A DNA stretch of 64,000 bases, taken from NCBI RefSeq assembly GCF_000418325.1, contig NC_021658.1, positions 8,074,001 to 8,138,000 on the forward strand, in the 5' to 3' direction. This document shows, in pieces, positions 34,732 to 43,036 of this stretch. How positions within the stretch are numbered: the first letter of the stretch is position 1; each line of letters opens with the position of its first letter. Position numbers and translations under genes: made by a program. Under the pieces are notes generated by a model, which ran no database searches, was not told the origin of the DNA, and saw nothing but the letters and a program-made list of their open reading frames with translations. Source of the DNA: Sorangium cellulosum So0157-2 (GTDB lineage: Bacteria; Myxococcota_A; Polyangia; Polyangiales; Polyangiaceae).

Positions 34732-34776
34732 TCGCTCGTCTCGCTCGTCTCGCTCGTCTCGCTCGTCTCGCGCGTC
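34732..34776. repeat. 9-bp microsatellite, five copies
   Basis: TCGCTCGTC four times exactly and TCGCGCGTC once. In-frame it would read SLV repeated; on the other strand DER repeated. Confidence 0.9.
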
Positions 34777-35069
34777 CTCGAGGTGACGACGGCGGTGGGC
34801 TCGGTTCGTCCGCCGCGCGGTGAACACGTGCTGGTCCAGGACGCGCACGCGGGGAGTACCCGGGTGTCCATCAATTGTCACGGTGCTTTATCGCTCTGAA
34901 CGGAAACTGCACCGGGCAGAGGAGCCGCCATGACGGCAATGCCTGCAGGCGCGGGCATCGGGAAGATCGCGCTCGTGGGGCCCGAGTGAACGGGGCCACC
35001 TCGGCGCTGACGGGGACGGCGCCGCGCGGAACTTGGCCCGCGCGCGCCCCCTCTGGCATCTGCTCCAGC

Positions 35070-36206
35070 GTGCGATCGCGTCTCTACCTCGCGCTCGCCG
35101 CCGCGGCCGCCCTGTGGATCGCGCCGGCGACGGCATCCCCGGCGCCGCCAGGCGTTCGCAAGCTCCACGTCGAGGGCGGCGCCGTCCACGCGGCGGTCGG
35201 CGCGTCGAGCAAGCAGGTACGCCTCACGCTCGACCCCGATCTCCAGCGCGCCGCCGAGCGCCTCCTCGCCCGCTCCGGCGCGCCCGAGGGGGCCATCGTC
35301 GCCTCCGACGTCCGCACCGGCCGCATCCTCGTCTGGGCCAGCCGCGGCAAGCGCGACTACGTCGCCACGCCGCTCGCCCCGAGCGCGAGCCTCTTCAAGA
35401 TCGTCACCGCCGCGGCGCTCCTCGAGGCCGGCAAGGTGAACGTCGCGACGCCCGTCTGCTACACGGGCGGCATGAGCGCGATCACCGCGCGCGACCTCCA
35501 GGGCCGCGGCGCCACCTGCACCGTCTTCGGCGAGGCGCTCGGCCGCAGCATCAACGGCGTCTTCGCCCGCCTCGCCGGCCAGCACCTCACCGCCGCCGAC
35601 CTGCGCCGCAAGGCCCGCGATCTCGGCTTCGACGGCGAGGTCCCCATCGACGTCCCGGTCGCGCCGAGCGCCGCCCAGATCCCGGACGACGCGCTCGGCC
35701 TCGCCCGCGCCGGCGCGGGCTTCTGGAGCGGTCGCCTCAGCCCGCTCGGCGCCCTGTTCGCGATGCAGACCATCGCCAACGACGGCGAGCGCGTCCGGCT
35801 CTCGCTGCTCGCGCCGCCGGGCGCGCAGGCCGGCGGCGACGCGCCCGCGCCGCGGAGCACCGACGGCCGCGGCCTCCGGCCCGAGGTCGCGCGCACCCTC
35901 CGCTCGATGCTCGAGGTCACCACGCGGCGGGGCACCTGCGCCAAGGCGTTCCGCAAGCCGGACGGCACGCGCGCCCTCGGCTCCATGCCCGTCGCCGCCA
36001 AGACCGGCACGCTGGTCGGCGGCAGCCCCTCGCGGATGTTCTCGTGGTTCGCCTCGTTCGCGCCGTCCGACCGCCCGGAGATCGCCGTCTCCGTGATGCT
36101 GGCCAACGACATCGCGTGGCGCACCAAGGCGAACCTCGTCGGCCGCGAGCTGCTCGAGATCTACTTCGGCCGGAAGCGCCCGGGCCCCGTCGCCCGGCGG
36201 CGCTGA
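35070..36206 (+). CDS. Penicillin-binding transpeptidase domain protein
   Basis: 378 residues from a GTG at 35070, chosen because it opens directly on a signal sequence (RSRLYLALAAAAALWIAPA); a GTG at 34986 would add 28 residues. The transpeptidase motifs are all present: SLFK (Ser107, Lys110), SIN (160-162) and KTGT near residue 310. There is no PBP dimerisation or glycosyltransferase domain, so it is a small, stand-alone DD-transpeptidase-like protein. It would act on peptidoglycan in the periplasm, or be a beta-lactamase-related enzyme. It lies 38 bp before nth, possibly co-transcribed. Confidence 0.85.
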   Translation: MRSRLYLALAAAAALWIAPATASPAPPGVRKLHVEGGAVHAAVGASSKQVRLTLDPDLQRAAERLLARSGAPEGAIVASDVRTGRILVWASRGKRDYVATPLAPSASLFKIVTAAALLEAGKVNVATPVCYTGGMSAITARDLQGRGATCTVFGEALGRSINGVFARLAGQHLTAADLRRKARDLGFDGEVPIDVPVAPSAAQIPDDALGLARAGAGFWSGRLSPLGALFAMQTIANDGERVRLSLLAPPGAQAGGDAPAPRSTDGRGLRPEVARTLRSMLEVTTRRGTCAKAFRKPDGTRALGSMPVAAKTGTLVGGSPSRMFSWFASFAPSDRPEIAVSVMLANDIAWRTKANLVGRELLEIYFGRKRPGPVARRR

Positions 36207-36244
36207 CGGGCGGCGCCGAGCTGGGCTACCCTGCGGCGAGCCGC

Positions 36245-36877
36245 ATGAACGCCCGAGACCGCATCCCTCCCCTCCTCCACCACCTGCGCGAGGCCTACCC
36301 CGACGCGCGCTACGAGCTCGACTGGGAGACGCCGCTCGACCTGCTCGTCGCGACCATCCTGGCCGCGCAATGCACGGACGAGCGCGTCAACCGGGTGACC
36401 GCCACCCTCTTCAAGAAGTACACGACGGCGCAGGCGTACGCCGACGCCCCCACCGAGGTGCTCGAGGAGGAGCTCAAGCCGACCGGCTTCTACCGGCAGA
36501 AGACGAAGACGGTGAAGGCCGCGTGCCAGGCGCTCGTCGCGCGCTTCGGCGGCGAGGTGCCCGGGAACATGGCCGACCTCACCTCGCTGCCCGGCGTGGC
36601 CAGGAAGACGGCGAACGTCGTGCTCAACACGGCGTTCGGCCTCCCCTCCGGGATCATCGTCGACACCCACGTCGCCCGCCTCAGCGGCCGCATCGGCCTC
36701 TCGAAGCGCGAGAAGCCCGAGCAGATCGAGGAGGACCTCATGCGGCTCGTGCCGAAGGATCAATGGACCTTCTTCGGCCCCGCCATGGTCCTGCACGGCC
36801 GGTACACCTGCGTCGCCAGGAAGCCGAAGTGCGCGGAGTGCCGCATGAGCGATCTCTGCCCGAAGGAAGGGGTCTGA
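36245..36877 (+). CDS. nth: Endonuclease III
   Basis: 210 residues, ATG at 36245. It is a HhH-GPD glycosylase with the helix-hairpin-helix LPGVARKTANVVL containing the catalytic Lys121, the catalytic Asp140 in VDTHVAR, and the [4Fe-4S] ligand set C-x6-C-x2-C-x5-C at the C-terminus. All match E. coli Nth in place and spacing. It removes oxidised pyrimidines from DNA and cleaves the abasic strand. Seven bases separate it from ung, giving a base-excision repair pair. Confidence 0.97.
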   Translation: MNARDRIPPLLHHLREAYPDARYELDWETPLDLLVATILAAQCTDERVNRVTATLFKKYTTAQAYADAPTEVLEEELKPTGFYRQKTKTVKAACQALVARFGGEVPGNMADLTSLPGVARKTANVVLNTAFGLPSGIIVDTHVARLSGRIGLSKREKPEQIEEDLMRLVPKDQWTFFGPAMVLHGRYTCVARKPKCAECRMSDLCPKEGV

Positions 36878-36884
36878 GCGAGAG

Positions 36885-37568
36885 ATGAAGATCGATCTGC
36901 CCGGCTCGTGGCAAAGCGTGCTCGCGGACGAGCTCGACAAGCCCTATTTCCAGCAGCTGACGCGCTTCCTTTCGGCCGAGCGCGAGGCCCACCGGGTCTT
37001 CCCGGCCGAGGAGGACGTCTTCGCCGCGTTCAAGCTCACGCCGTACGAGCGCGTGCGCGTGCTGCTCCTCGGCCAGGACCCGTACCACGACGAGGGGCAG
37101 GCCCACGGGCTCTGCTTCTCCGTGCGCCCGGGCGTCCCGCCGCCGCCGTCGCTCGCCAACATGTACAAGGAGGCGCTCGCCGATCTGCCGGACTTCAAGG
37201 TCCCGCGCCACGGCTGCCTCACCGCCTGGGCGAGCCAGGGCGTGCTGCTGCTGAACACCGTGCTCACCGTCCGCGCGCACACGCCGAACTCGCACAAGAA
37301 CCAGGGCTGGGAGACGTTCACCGACGCCGTGATCCGGAAGGTCAACGACAGGCCCGATGGCGTCGTGTTCGTCCTCTGGGGCGGCCACGCGCAGAAGAAG
37401 GCGAAGCTCATCGACGCGCGCCGCCACACGGTCATCAAGGCGGCCCACCCCTCGCCGCTGTCGGCGAGGAGCGGCTTCTTCGGCAGCAAGCCGTTCTCGA
37501 CCATCAACGCCGCCCTGCGCGCCCGCGGCGCCGGGGAGATCGACTGGCGCCTCCCGGAGATCGAGTAG
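36885..37568 (+). CDS. ung: Uracil-DNA glycosylase, family 1
   Basis: 227 residues. The catalytic motif GQDPYH (with the water-activating Asp) lies at about residue 63 and HPSPLSA (with the catalytic His) at about 186; FxxxN-like uracil-pocket residues are also present (LLNTVLTV). The length matches Ung. The ATG has GCGAGAG directly before it. It removes uracil from DNA. It is the second gene of the nth-ung repair pair and the next gene follows within 8 bp. Confidence 0.97.
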   Translation: MKIDLPGSWQSVLADELDKPYFQQLTRFLSAEREAHRVFPAEEDVFAAFKLTPYERVRVLLLGQDPYHDEGQAHGLCFSVRPGVPPPPSLANMYKEALADLPDFKVPRHGCLTAWASQGVLLLNTVLTVRAHTPNSHKNQGWETFTDAVIRKVNDRPDGVVFVLWGGHAQKKAKLIDARRHTVIKAAHPSPLSARSGFFGSKPFSTINAALRARGAGEIDWRLPEIE

Positions 37569-37575
37569 CGCCGCG

Positions 37576-38340
37576 ATGCCCCGGCAGAAGCGCTCCCTGC
37601 CGCTCGCCCCCGGCACGCGGTACACCCCCGCCGTCCTCGAGGGCATCGCCGACGGCGAGCGCGCCGCGCTCGCGCTCCCGCTCGGCAAGCGCACCGAGGC
37701 CGGCGCCGTGGCGGCCGCGGCCTCGGCGCTCGCGCGCGCCGAGGCGCTGGAGGAGGCCGCGGTGGCCGGCGAGCCGCCCGCCCGGCCCATCGCCTGCCGG
37801 GCCGGCTGCTCGACCTGCTGCGTCAGCAAGGTGCTCGTGCTGGCGCCGGAGGTGCTGCGCATCGCGGCCCACCTGCGCGCCACGCGGACCGAGGCGGAGC
37901 TCGCCGCGCTCGCCGAGCGCGTGCGCGCCGCCGACGCCGCGACGCGCGGCCTCTCCCGGCTCGAGCGCGCCGAGGCCCGGGTCCCCTGCCCGCTCCTCGA
38001 CGAGCGCGGCGCGTGCTCGATCCACGCCGTCCGCCCGATCGTGTGCGCCGGCTGGAGCTCCCTCGACGCCGCGGCGTGCGAGCGCCACTTCGCCGCGCCC
38101 GCGGCCGTCCCCACGGCGCCGATGCACCGCCCGAGCTACGAGGTCGCGAACGCCGTGCTCGCCGGCCTGGGCTGGGCCGCGCGGGAGCAGGGCCTCGACG
38201 CCGCGCCGCTGGAGCTCATCGCCGCGCTGCGCATCGCGCTCGAGCGCCCGAACGCCGGCGAGCGGTGGCTCGCGCGCCTCCCCGTCTTCGCCTCGGCCCG
38301 CGACGCCGAGTGGCAGGCGGACCGCCGGCGCGAGGCGTGA
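37576..38340 (+). CDS. YkgJ-family Cys-cluster protein
   Basis: 254 residues, ATG at 37576. The Cys cluster CRAGCSTCC (about 75-83), then CPLL...GACSIHAVRPIVC, fits the YkgJ family, predicted to bind zinc or an iron-sulphur cluster. The N-terminal 70 residues are Ala/Glu-rich and helical. It follows ung by only seven bases, so it may be co-transcribed with the repair genes, but no repair role is shown. Function unknown. Confidence 0.82.
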   Translation: MPRQKRSLPLAPGTRYTPAVLEGIADGERAALALPLGKRTEAGAVAAAASALARAEALEEAAVAGEPPARPIACRAGCSTCCVSKVLVLAPEVLRIAAHLRATRTEAELAALAERVRAADAATRGLSRLERAEARVPCPLLDERGACSIHAVRPIVCAGWSSLDAAACERHFAAPAAVPTAPMHRPSYEVANAVLAGLGWAAREQGLDAAPLELIAALRIALERPNAGERWLARLPVFASARDAEWQADRRREA

Positions 38341-38469
38341 TCGCGCGCCCCGCCGCGTCCCGGACCCCACCAGGACGGTTGGCAAGCGACGGAATCCGTC
38401 TACTCTGACGCGCCGCGGAGGCCGCCGCCCGCCGGCGCCTCACGGCAGGACACAGGACAAGGAGGCTCC

Positions 38470-39087
38470 ATGAAGATCTACGGACATCCCATGAGCACGT
38501 GTACGCGCAAGGTGCTGACGGTGCTCGCCGAGAAGGGTCATGACGCGCAGCTCGTGGTCGTCGACCTGATGAAGGGCGCGCAGAAGCAGCCCGAGCACCT
38601 CGCGCGCCACCCCTTCGGCGTGATCCCGGTGCTCGAGGACGGGGACTTCACGCTCTACGAGTCGCGGGCGATCATCCGGTACCTCGACCAGAAGCTCCCG
38701 GGCCCCTCGCTCACGCCGACCGAGCTCAGGGCGAAGGCGCTCATGGATCAGTGGCTCAGCGTGGAGCAATCGTACTTCTCCACGCCCGCCGTCAAGATCG
38801 CGTTCCAGCGGGTCTTCTACCCGATGCGCGGCCAGCAGAGCGACGAGTCCGTCGTCGAGGCGGCCAAGGCCGAGGTCGCGCGGACGCTCGACGTGGCCGA
38901 CAAGGCGCTGGCCGGCCAGGAGTACCTCGCGGGCTCGACCTACTCGCTGGCCGACATCTCGTGGATGCCGTACCTCCACTGTCTCGTAATATCGAAGGTC
39001 GAGGACCTCATCAACGACCGCCCGAACGTCGCGGCCTGGTGGAAGCGCATCAGCGCGCGTCCGGCCTGGGCGAAGGTCTCGTCCTGA
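38470..39087 (+). CDS. Glutathione S-transferase
   Basis: 205 residues; GGAG lies five bases before the ATG. The N-terminal thioredoxin-like domain has KIYGHPMSTCTRKV (candidate active-site Ser/Cys), GVIPVLEDGD and the ESRAIIRYL glutathione-binding segment. The C-terminal all-helical domain carries LAGQEYLAGSTYSLADISWM, the conserved GST fold motif. It conjugates or otherwise uses glutathione, or acts as a disulphide-bond oxidoreductase. The substrate is unknown. Confidence 0.92.
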   Translation: MKIYGHPMSTCTRKVLTVLAEKGHDAQLVVVDLMKGAQKQPEHLARHPFGVIPVLEDGDFTLYESRAIIRYLDQKLPGPSLTPTELRAKALMDQWLSVEQSYFSTPAVKIAFQRVFYPMRGQQSDESVVEAAKAEVARTLDVADKALAGQEYLAGSTYSLADISWMPYLHCLVISKVEDLINDRPNVAAWWKRISARPAWAKVSS

Positions 39088-39094
39088 TCGCCGC

Positions 39095-39123
39095 GGCCCT
39101 GCCCCTGAACGGGCGGGCCGCCG
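39095..39123. terminator. Hairpin at convergent gene ends
   Basis: GCGGCCCTGCCC and its near complement GGGCGGGCCGC flank a small loop just after the GST gene and before the end of the DUF1552 pseudogene. There is no T run, so it may be a structural rather than an intrinsic terminator. Confidence 0.35.
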
Positions 39124-39163
39124 TCCGCGCCGGCGCGCCGAGCGGCCCGCCGCGGTGGCCCGC

Positions 39164-39922
39164 TCAGGAGCTCGCCTTGAGCGCGGTGAACTCGCCTGGA
39201 TCGTGGATGGTGGGGGGATGGATCCCGCCGCCGATGAAGTCTTCCGTCCGGTCGTACATGCCGAAGTGGGTCACCGGCCCCGAACCGCCCGGCGCCGGGA
39301 AACCATCCGGGCCCGCCTTGACGCCGAGGGCGTTCATCAAGCTGCAGAAGTACTTGTGACCCGAGAGACTTGCGCTCTCTTGCGTCATACCGAGCCCCTT
39401 GAAATGGTAGTCCCCGGGGTCGGCACGGCTCATGTCGAACCGCTCGAGCGTCTGCAGATCATCCTTGACGAGGTCGAGGACGCTCTTGCCGCGATGCCAT
39501 GGTCCAGCGAGGGGCCGGTCGATGTCGAACCGCTCGAGCGTCTGCAGATCATCCTTGACGAGGTCGAGGACGCTCTTGCCGCGATGCCATGGTCCAGCGA
39601 GGGGCCGGTCGGTTTGGCGTTGAACTTCGTCGCTTGGTCGAAGCTGAACGGGTCGTCGCTGTTGGGCGCGACCGGGGCGCACGTGAAGTACGACCCGCAC
39701 ACCTGCGTGTGGCGATCGTTCCCTTGCCCCCGCGCCAACGTCGCCGTCCACTCGTTCATCGCGCGGATGCCTCGGGGCATGAGGAGCTTGTCGACGTGAG
39801 GCGCAAGGTGCTTGAGCGTCGTCGACTCGAGGTCCGCGGCGGTGAGCGGGCCGTGCGACTTCTTCGGGAGGCGCCGCGCCCAGCGGTACGAGGCGGGCAG
39901 CCGTGCCCGCGTCGAGCCCGGC
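39164..39922 (-). pseudogene. Degraded DUF1552 protein gene (frameshift, 90-bp duplication)
   Basis: Two minus-strand frames each hold part of one protein. The upstream part (about 39590-39900) reads LTAADLESTTLKHLAPHVDK, MPRGIRAMNEWTATLARGQG, GSYFTCAPVAPNSDDPFSFD and KPTGPSLDHGIA. The downstream part, in another frame, reads RGKSVLDLVKDDLQTLERFD, and ends GPVTHFGMYDRTEDFIGGG. This order fits a DUF1552 secreted protein (myxobacteria and planctomycetes) with a frameshift at about 39590. The N-terminal signal and start are missing. An exact 90-bp tandem duplication falls across the join. The gene looks inactive. Confidence 0.7.
39432..39611. repeat. Exact 90-bp tandem duplication
   Basis: 39432-39521 and 39522-39611 are identical over all 90 bp. 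The unit is a multiple of three, so it does not itself shift frame; it repeats 30 codons of the DUF1552 remnant. Confidence 0.97.
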
Positions 39923-40648
39923 TCAACGATCCTGTTGAATCGTTTGCAGAATCCGGCCGCGGATTTCGATCGCCCGGCGCGAGCTCGGCTCCACCCCCTC
40001 GAGCAGCCCCACCAGGTTGAACAGGTCGAAGGCCGCGGCCCAGCGCTCGAAGTCGTCGGCGAGCGGCGCATGCGCGCGGTACGCGCCCGCGAACGCCGCC
40101 ACGAACTCGGCCCCTGGCCGCCAGCGCAGGAGCTGCCCGACGTCCATCAGCATCGGTCCGGCGTACGCGAACTCCCAATCGAGCACGAGGAGCTCGCCCG
40201 ACGGGAGCCAGTGCAGGTTGGAGGCCTTGAAGTCTCCATGCAGGAGCACGGCGGCCGACGCGCGCTCGCGGAGCGCCCCTTCGTGCGCGTCGAGAAAGGC
40301 GGTCACGCGCTCGCCGAGCTCGCCGCGCAGGGCTCGGGCCAGCCTGTCGAGGACCGAGGCGACGTAGCTCCGAAGCGCGCCAACGCAGTCGGCGAACGGC
40401 GCGGCGACGGCGAGATCCGGCCCGAGGAAGCCCGCGCTGTCGAAGCTGACGCCGTGGATCTCCGCGAGCGCGCGCCCGGCCGCGGCGCCGCACGCCGCGG
40501 TGTCCTCGAGGGGCCCGTGGGCGACGTGCTCGAGCAGGAGAAAATCCTCGCCCGCCGACAGGACCGCCGGGACAAAGTCTGGACGTGCGCGGCGCGCTCC
40601 CACGCGCGCTCGGGGTTGCGGACGAGCCTCATGCGCCACTTCATGCAC
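39923..40648 (-). CDS. Aminoglycoside phosphotransferase-fold protein, N-lobe missing
   Basis: 241 residues from a GTG at 40648. The C-lobe is intact: LLHGDFKASNLHWLPSG (catalytic loop, Asp and Asn) and VLDWEFAYAGP (metal-binding Asp), as in APH/choline-kinase-like phosphotransferases. The hinge reads DFVPAVLSAGEDFLLLEHV. The N-lobe with the ATP-binding Lys is not visible in this frame; nearby frames contain LRLVRNPERAWERA and similar, suggesting frameshifts near 40580-40640. The gene may be a pseudogene or may start with a truncated N-lobe. If active it would phosphorylate a small hydroxylated substrate. Confidence 0.6.
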   Translation of the reverse strand: MHEVAHEARPQPRARVGARRARPDFVPAVLSAGEDFLLLEHVAHGPLEDTAACGAAAGRALAEIHGVSFDSAGFLGPDLAVAAPFADCVGALRSYVASVLDRLARALRGELGERVTAFLDAHEGALRERASAAVLLHGDFKASNLHWLPSGELLVLDWEFAYAGPMLMDVGQLLRWRPGAEFVAAFAGAYRAHAPLADDFERWAAAFDLFNLVGLLEGVEPSSRRAIEIRGRILQTIQQDR

Positions 40649-40816
40649 GGAGCGCGCGGCGCGTCGAGCGCGCGCCGGCGATCCGGTCGCCCAGCGCGAA
40701 CGTGGCGCCCGCAGCGCTCGCCGCCGGCCGCTCCACGCCCGCGCAGCGGCCCGCCACGGCGGCTCACGGGCGCCGGCGCCCTCCCTCGGACGCCGCCCTC
40801 GGAGTACGCTACGCGC

Positions 40817-41749
40817 ATGCCCGTGTACCGCTCGTTCGCCATCGAGCACGCCGCGTCGGTCGCCGCGGCGGCCCGGACCGACGTGGGGCTCAGCCGCGAG
40901 CACAACGAGGACACCTTCCTCATCAGCGACCTCGCGCGCGGGCTCGCCCACGGGCCCGCGGCGGCCCAGGCGTCGGCGGAGCCGCCGCTCGCCCTGGCGC
41001 TCGGCGTCTACGACGGCTCGGGCGGCGCGTCGTCCCCCGACGCGGCGAGCCGGCTCGCCGCGCGCACGGTCCACGCCGCCCTCGCCCGAGCCGCGCCCCG
41101 CTCGAGCGACGCGCTCGAGCGGGGCCTGCTCGCGGCGCTCGGCGAGGCCGGGCGCGCCGTCCGCGACAACGCCCGGAGGAGCCCGCAGCACCGGAGCAGC
41201 GGCACCACCGCCACCGTCGCCGCGCTCTGCGACGAGCGCCTGGTGCTCGCGCAGGTCGGCGACAGCCGCGCCTACCTCCTCCGCCGCGGCGCCCTCACGC
41301 AGGTCACCCGCGACCAGACCCTGGTCCAATCGCTGCTCGAGAGCGGCAAGCTCCGGCCCGACGAGGCCGCCACCTTCGAGCACCGGGGCGTGATGCTCCA
41401 GGCCCTCGGGCTGCGCGAGCGCCTCAGCATCGCGCTCTCCGCCGTGGAGCTCCGCCGCGGGGACACGCTGCTGCTCTGCACCGACGGGCTGAGCGACCTC
41501 ATCGACGACCGGCACATCGCCGCCGCGCTCGACGCCCACGCCGATCCGGCAGAGGCGGCAAGCGCCCTGATCGGCGCCGCGCTCGCCGCCGGCGGGCGCG
41601 ACAACGTGACCGCGCTCGTCGCGCGGTTCGACGGCCCGTGGCTCGCCCCGCCGGACGGCGACGGTTCTCTGGAAATCATCGAAATCTCTCGATTCTCCGA
41701 GGGACCTACCCGCCGCTACGACGGCCCGCCGACCTCGGGCGGGACGTGA
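40817..41749 (+). CDS. PP2C-family protein serine/threonine phosphatase
   Basis: 310 residues, ATG at 40817. Typical PP2C motifs: SREHNEDTF (metal Asp), GVYDGSGG (usually GVYDGMGG; the metal Asp is kept), SGTTATVA, VGDSRAYLLR, CTDGLSDLI and GRDNVTALV. The last acidic ligand set is present, so it should be active. It removes phosphate from Ser/Thr proteins. Myxobacteria have many Ser/Thr kinases, but no kinase is adjacent. It is divergent from the phosphotransferase-like gene. Confidence 0.93.
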   Translation: MPVYRSFAIEHAASVAAAARTDVGLSREHNEDTFLISDLARGLAHGPAAAQASAEPPLALALGVYDGSGGASSPDAASRLAARTVHAALARAAPRSSDALERGLLAALGEAGRAVRDNARRSPQHRSSGTTATVAALCDERLVLAQVGDSRAYLLRRGALTQVTRDQTLVQSLLESGKLRPDEAATFEHRGVMLQALGLRERLSIALSAVELRRGDTLLLCTDGLSDLIDDRHIAAALDAHADPAEAASALIGAALAAGGRDNVTALVARFDGPWLAPPDGDGSLEIIEISRFSEGPTRRYDGPPTSGGT

Positions 41750-41987
41750 GCGCGACGGGCGCGCGGCGGGCAATCGGCACAGCCGCTCATCGCCTGTCCG
41801 GGTCGTCATCGAGCGAGGAATTTTTCACGACAGGCCCACATCGCCGACAGCCGGCCTCGGCCCGATCGGACCGCGCTCGGGCTTGCCTTCCGCGGTGATT
41901 TCAGCGATCCCACTCGGACGGGGCTCGCCTCGGAGAGGGGGGGAGCCGCATGCTGTCTTTCGGGACGGAGCGGAGGATCATCGTTTT

Positions 41988-42833
41988 ATGGAGCAGCGCA
42001 CACTCGGTTCTACGGGCGTCAAGATCCCGGTCGTCGGACAGGGCACCTGGCAGATGGAGACGGAGGACGAGGCGGGCTGCATCGACGCCATCCGGCGGGG
42101 GCTCGACGCGGGCATGACGCACATCGACACGGCCGAGATGTACGGCGCGGGCGCGGTCGAGGAGCTCGTGGGAAAGGCGATCGAGGGGCGCCGCGACGAG
42201 GTGTTCCTCGTCTCCAAGGTATTGCCGAGCAACGCGAGCTACTCCGGCACCATCGCCGCGTGCGAGCGCAGCCTGGAGCGGCTCCGCACCGACCGGCTCG
42301 ACCTCTATCTCCTCCACTGGCCCGGGTCGCACCCGCTCGAGGAGACCTTCCGCGCGTTCAAGGACCTGAGGGCCCAGGGCAAGATCCGGTATTTCGGCGT
42401 CAGCAACTTCGACCAGGCGGAGCTCTCGAAGGCCATCGCGATCGCCGGAGTGAACGAGATCGCGTGCAATCAGGTGCTCTATCACCTGCTCGAGCGGGCG
42501 GTCGAGCACCGGGTGCTGCCGCTCTGCGAGCGGCACGGCATCGCGGTCGTCGCCTACAGCCCCTTTGGCTCGGGCCGGTTCCCGGCGCCGGACGGCGCGG
42601 CGGGCAGGGTGCTCGCGTCGATCGCCGCCGCCCACGGCGTGACCCCGCGGCAGGTGGCGCTGCGCTTCCTGCTGCGCCGCCAGCCGGTCTTCGTGATCCC
42701 GAAGGCGGCGAGCGCCGCGCACGCGCTCGACAACGCGGCCGCGGGCGCTCTGCGCCTCACCAGCGAGGACGTCGCCCGCCTGGAGACGGCGTTCCCGCTC
42801 GGGCGCGACCGCGGCGTGCTGCCGACGCTCTGA
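41988..42833 (+). CDS. Aldo/keto reductase
   Basis: 281 residues. The ATG at 41988 has GGAGGAT about ten bases before it. Motifs: GQGTWQM, HIDTAEMYGAGAVEELVG (Asp, Tyr), VSKVLPSN (Lys), LYLLHWPG (His), FGVSNFD, and IPKAASAAHALDNA for NADPH at the C-terminus. The length fits the AKR5-type group. It reduces carbonyl compounds; the substrate is unknown. Single gene. Confidence 0.94.
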   Translation: MEQRTLGSTGVKIPVVGQGTWQMETEDEAGCIDAIRRGLDAGMTHIDTAEMYGAGAVEELVGKAIEGRRDEVFLVSKVLPSNASYSGTIAACERSLERLRTDRLDLYLLHWPGSHPLEETFRAFKDLRAQGKIRYFGVSNFDQAELSKAIAIAGVNEIACNQVLYHLLERAVEHRVLPLCERHGIAVVAYSPFGSGRFPAPDGAAGRVLASIAAAHGVTPRQVALRFLLRRQPVFVIPKAASAAHALDNAAAGALRLTSEDVARLETAFPLGRDRGVLPTL

Positions 42834-42976
42834 GGGCTCGAGTCGGCGCCGGCGGCGGGTACGAAGAGAAGAACAACAAATAACGCTGTGCTCTGCCTCT
42901 GTGGTTCCAATCTCTTCATCCTCGGGCGTTTCAAGCTGATTGGGGTCGAGGACACCCGCGGCCCCGCCGATGAGAG

Positions 42977-43005
42977 TTGACATCAGAAATGTGAACGCTC
43001 ACAAT
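42977..43005 (+). promoter_or_regulatory. Sigma-70-like promoter of the esterase lipoprotein gene
   Basis: TTGACA (42977-42982), 17-bp spacer, CACAAT (43000-43005, 4 of 6 matches). The start codon is 32 bp beyond, with GGGA before it. Confidence 0.6.
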
Positions 43006-43036
43006 GCGTACCTCGCAATCGCGCCTGGGAATTCAC

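Larger units (their letters stand above)
34159..35069. other. Intergenic region with two 9-bp microsatellites
   Basis: About 900 bp with lower GC than the genes. It includes an imperfect inverted repeat (about 34398-34420 and 34472-34495), a 9-bp repeat ACGATTCGC three times (34436-34462), and TCGCTCGTC four times plus one variant (34732-34776). A short frame at 34681-34899 encodes a hydrophobic peptide, but no ribosome binding site is seen. The region would serve as the divergent promoter space. Confidence 0.5.

Noticed and set aside
39155..39799. Plus-strand frame of 214 residues
   Set aside because: It is antisense to the DUF1552 remnant, whose frames show recognisable protein sequence.
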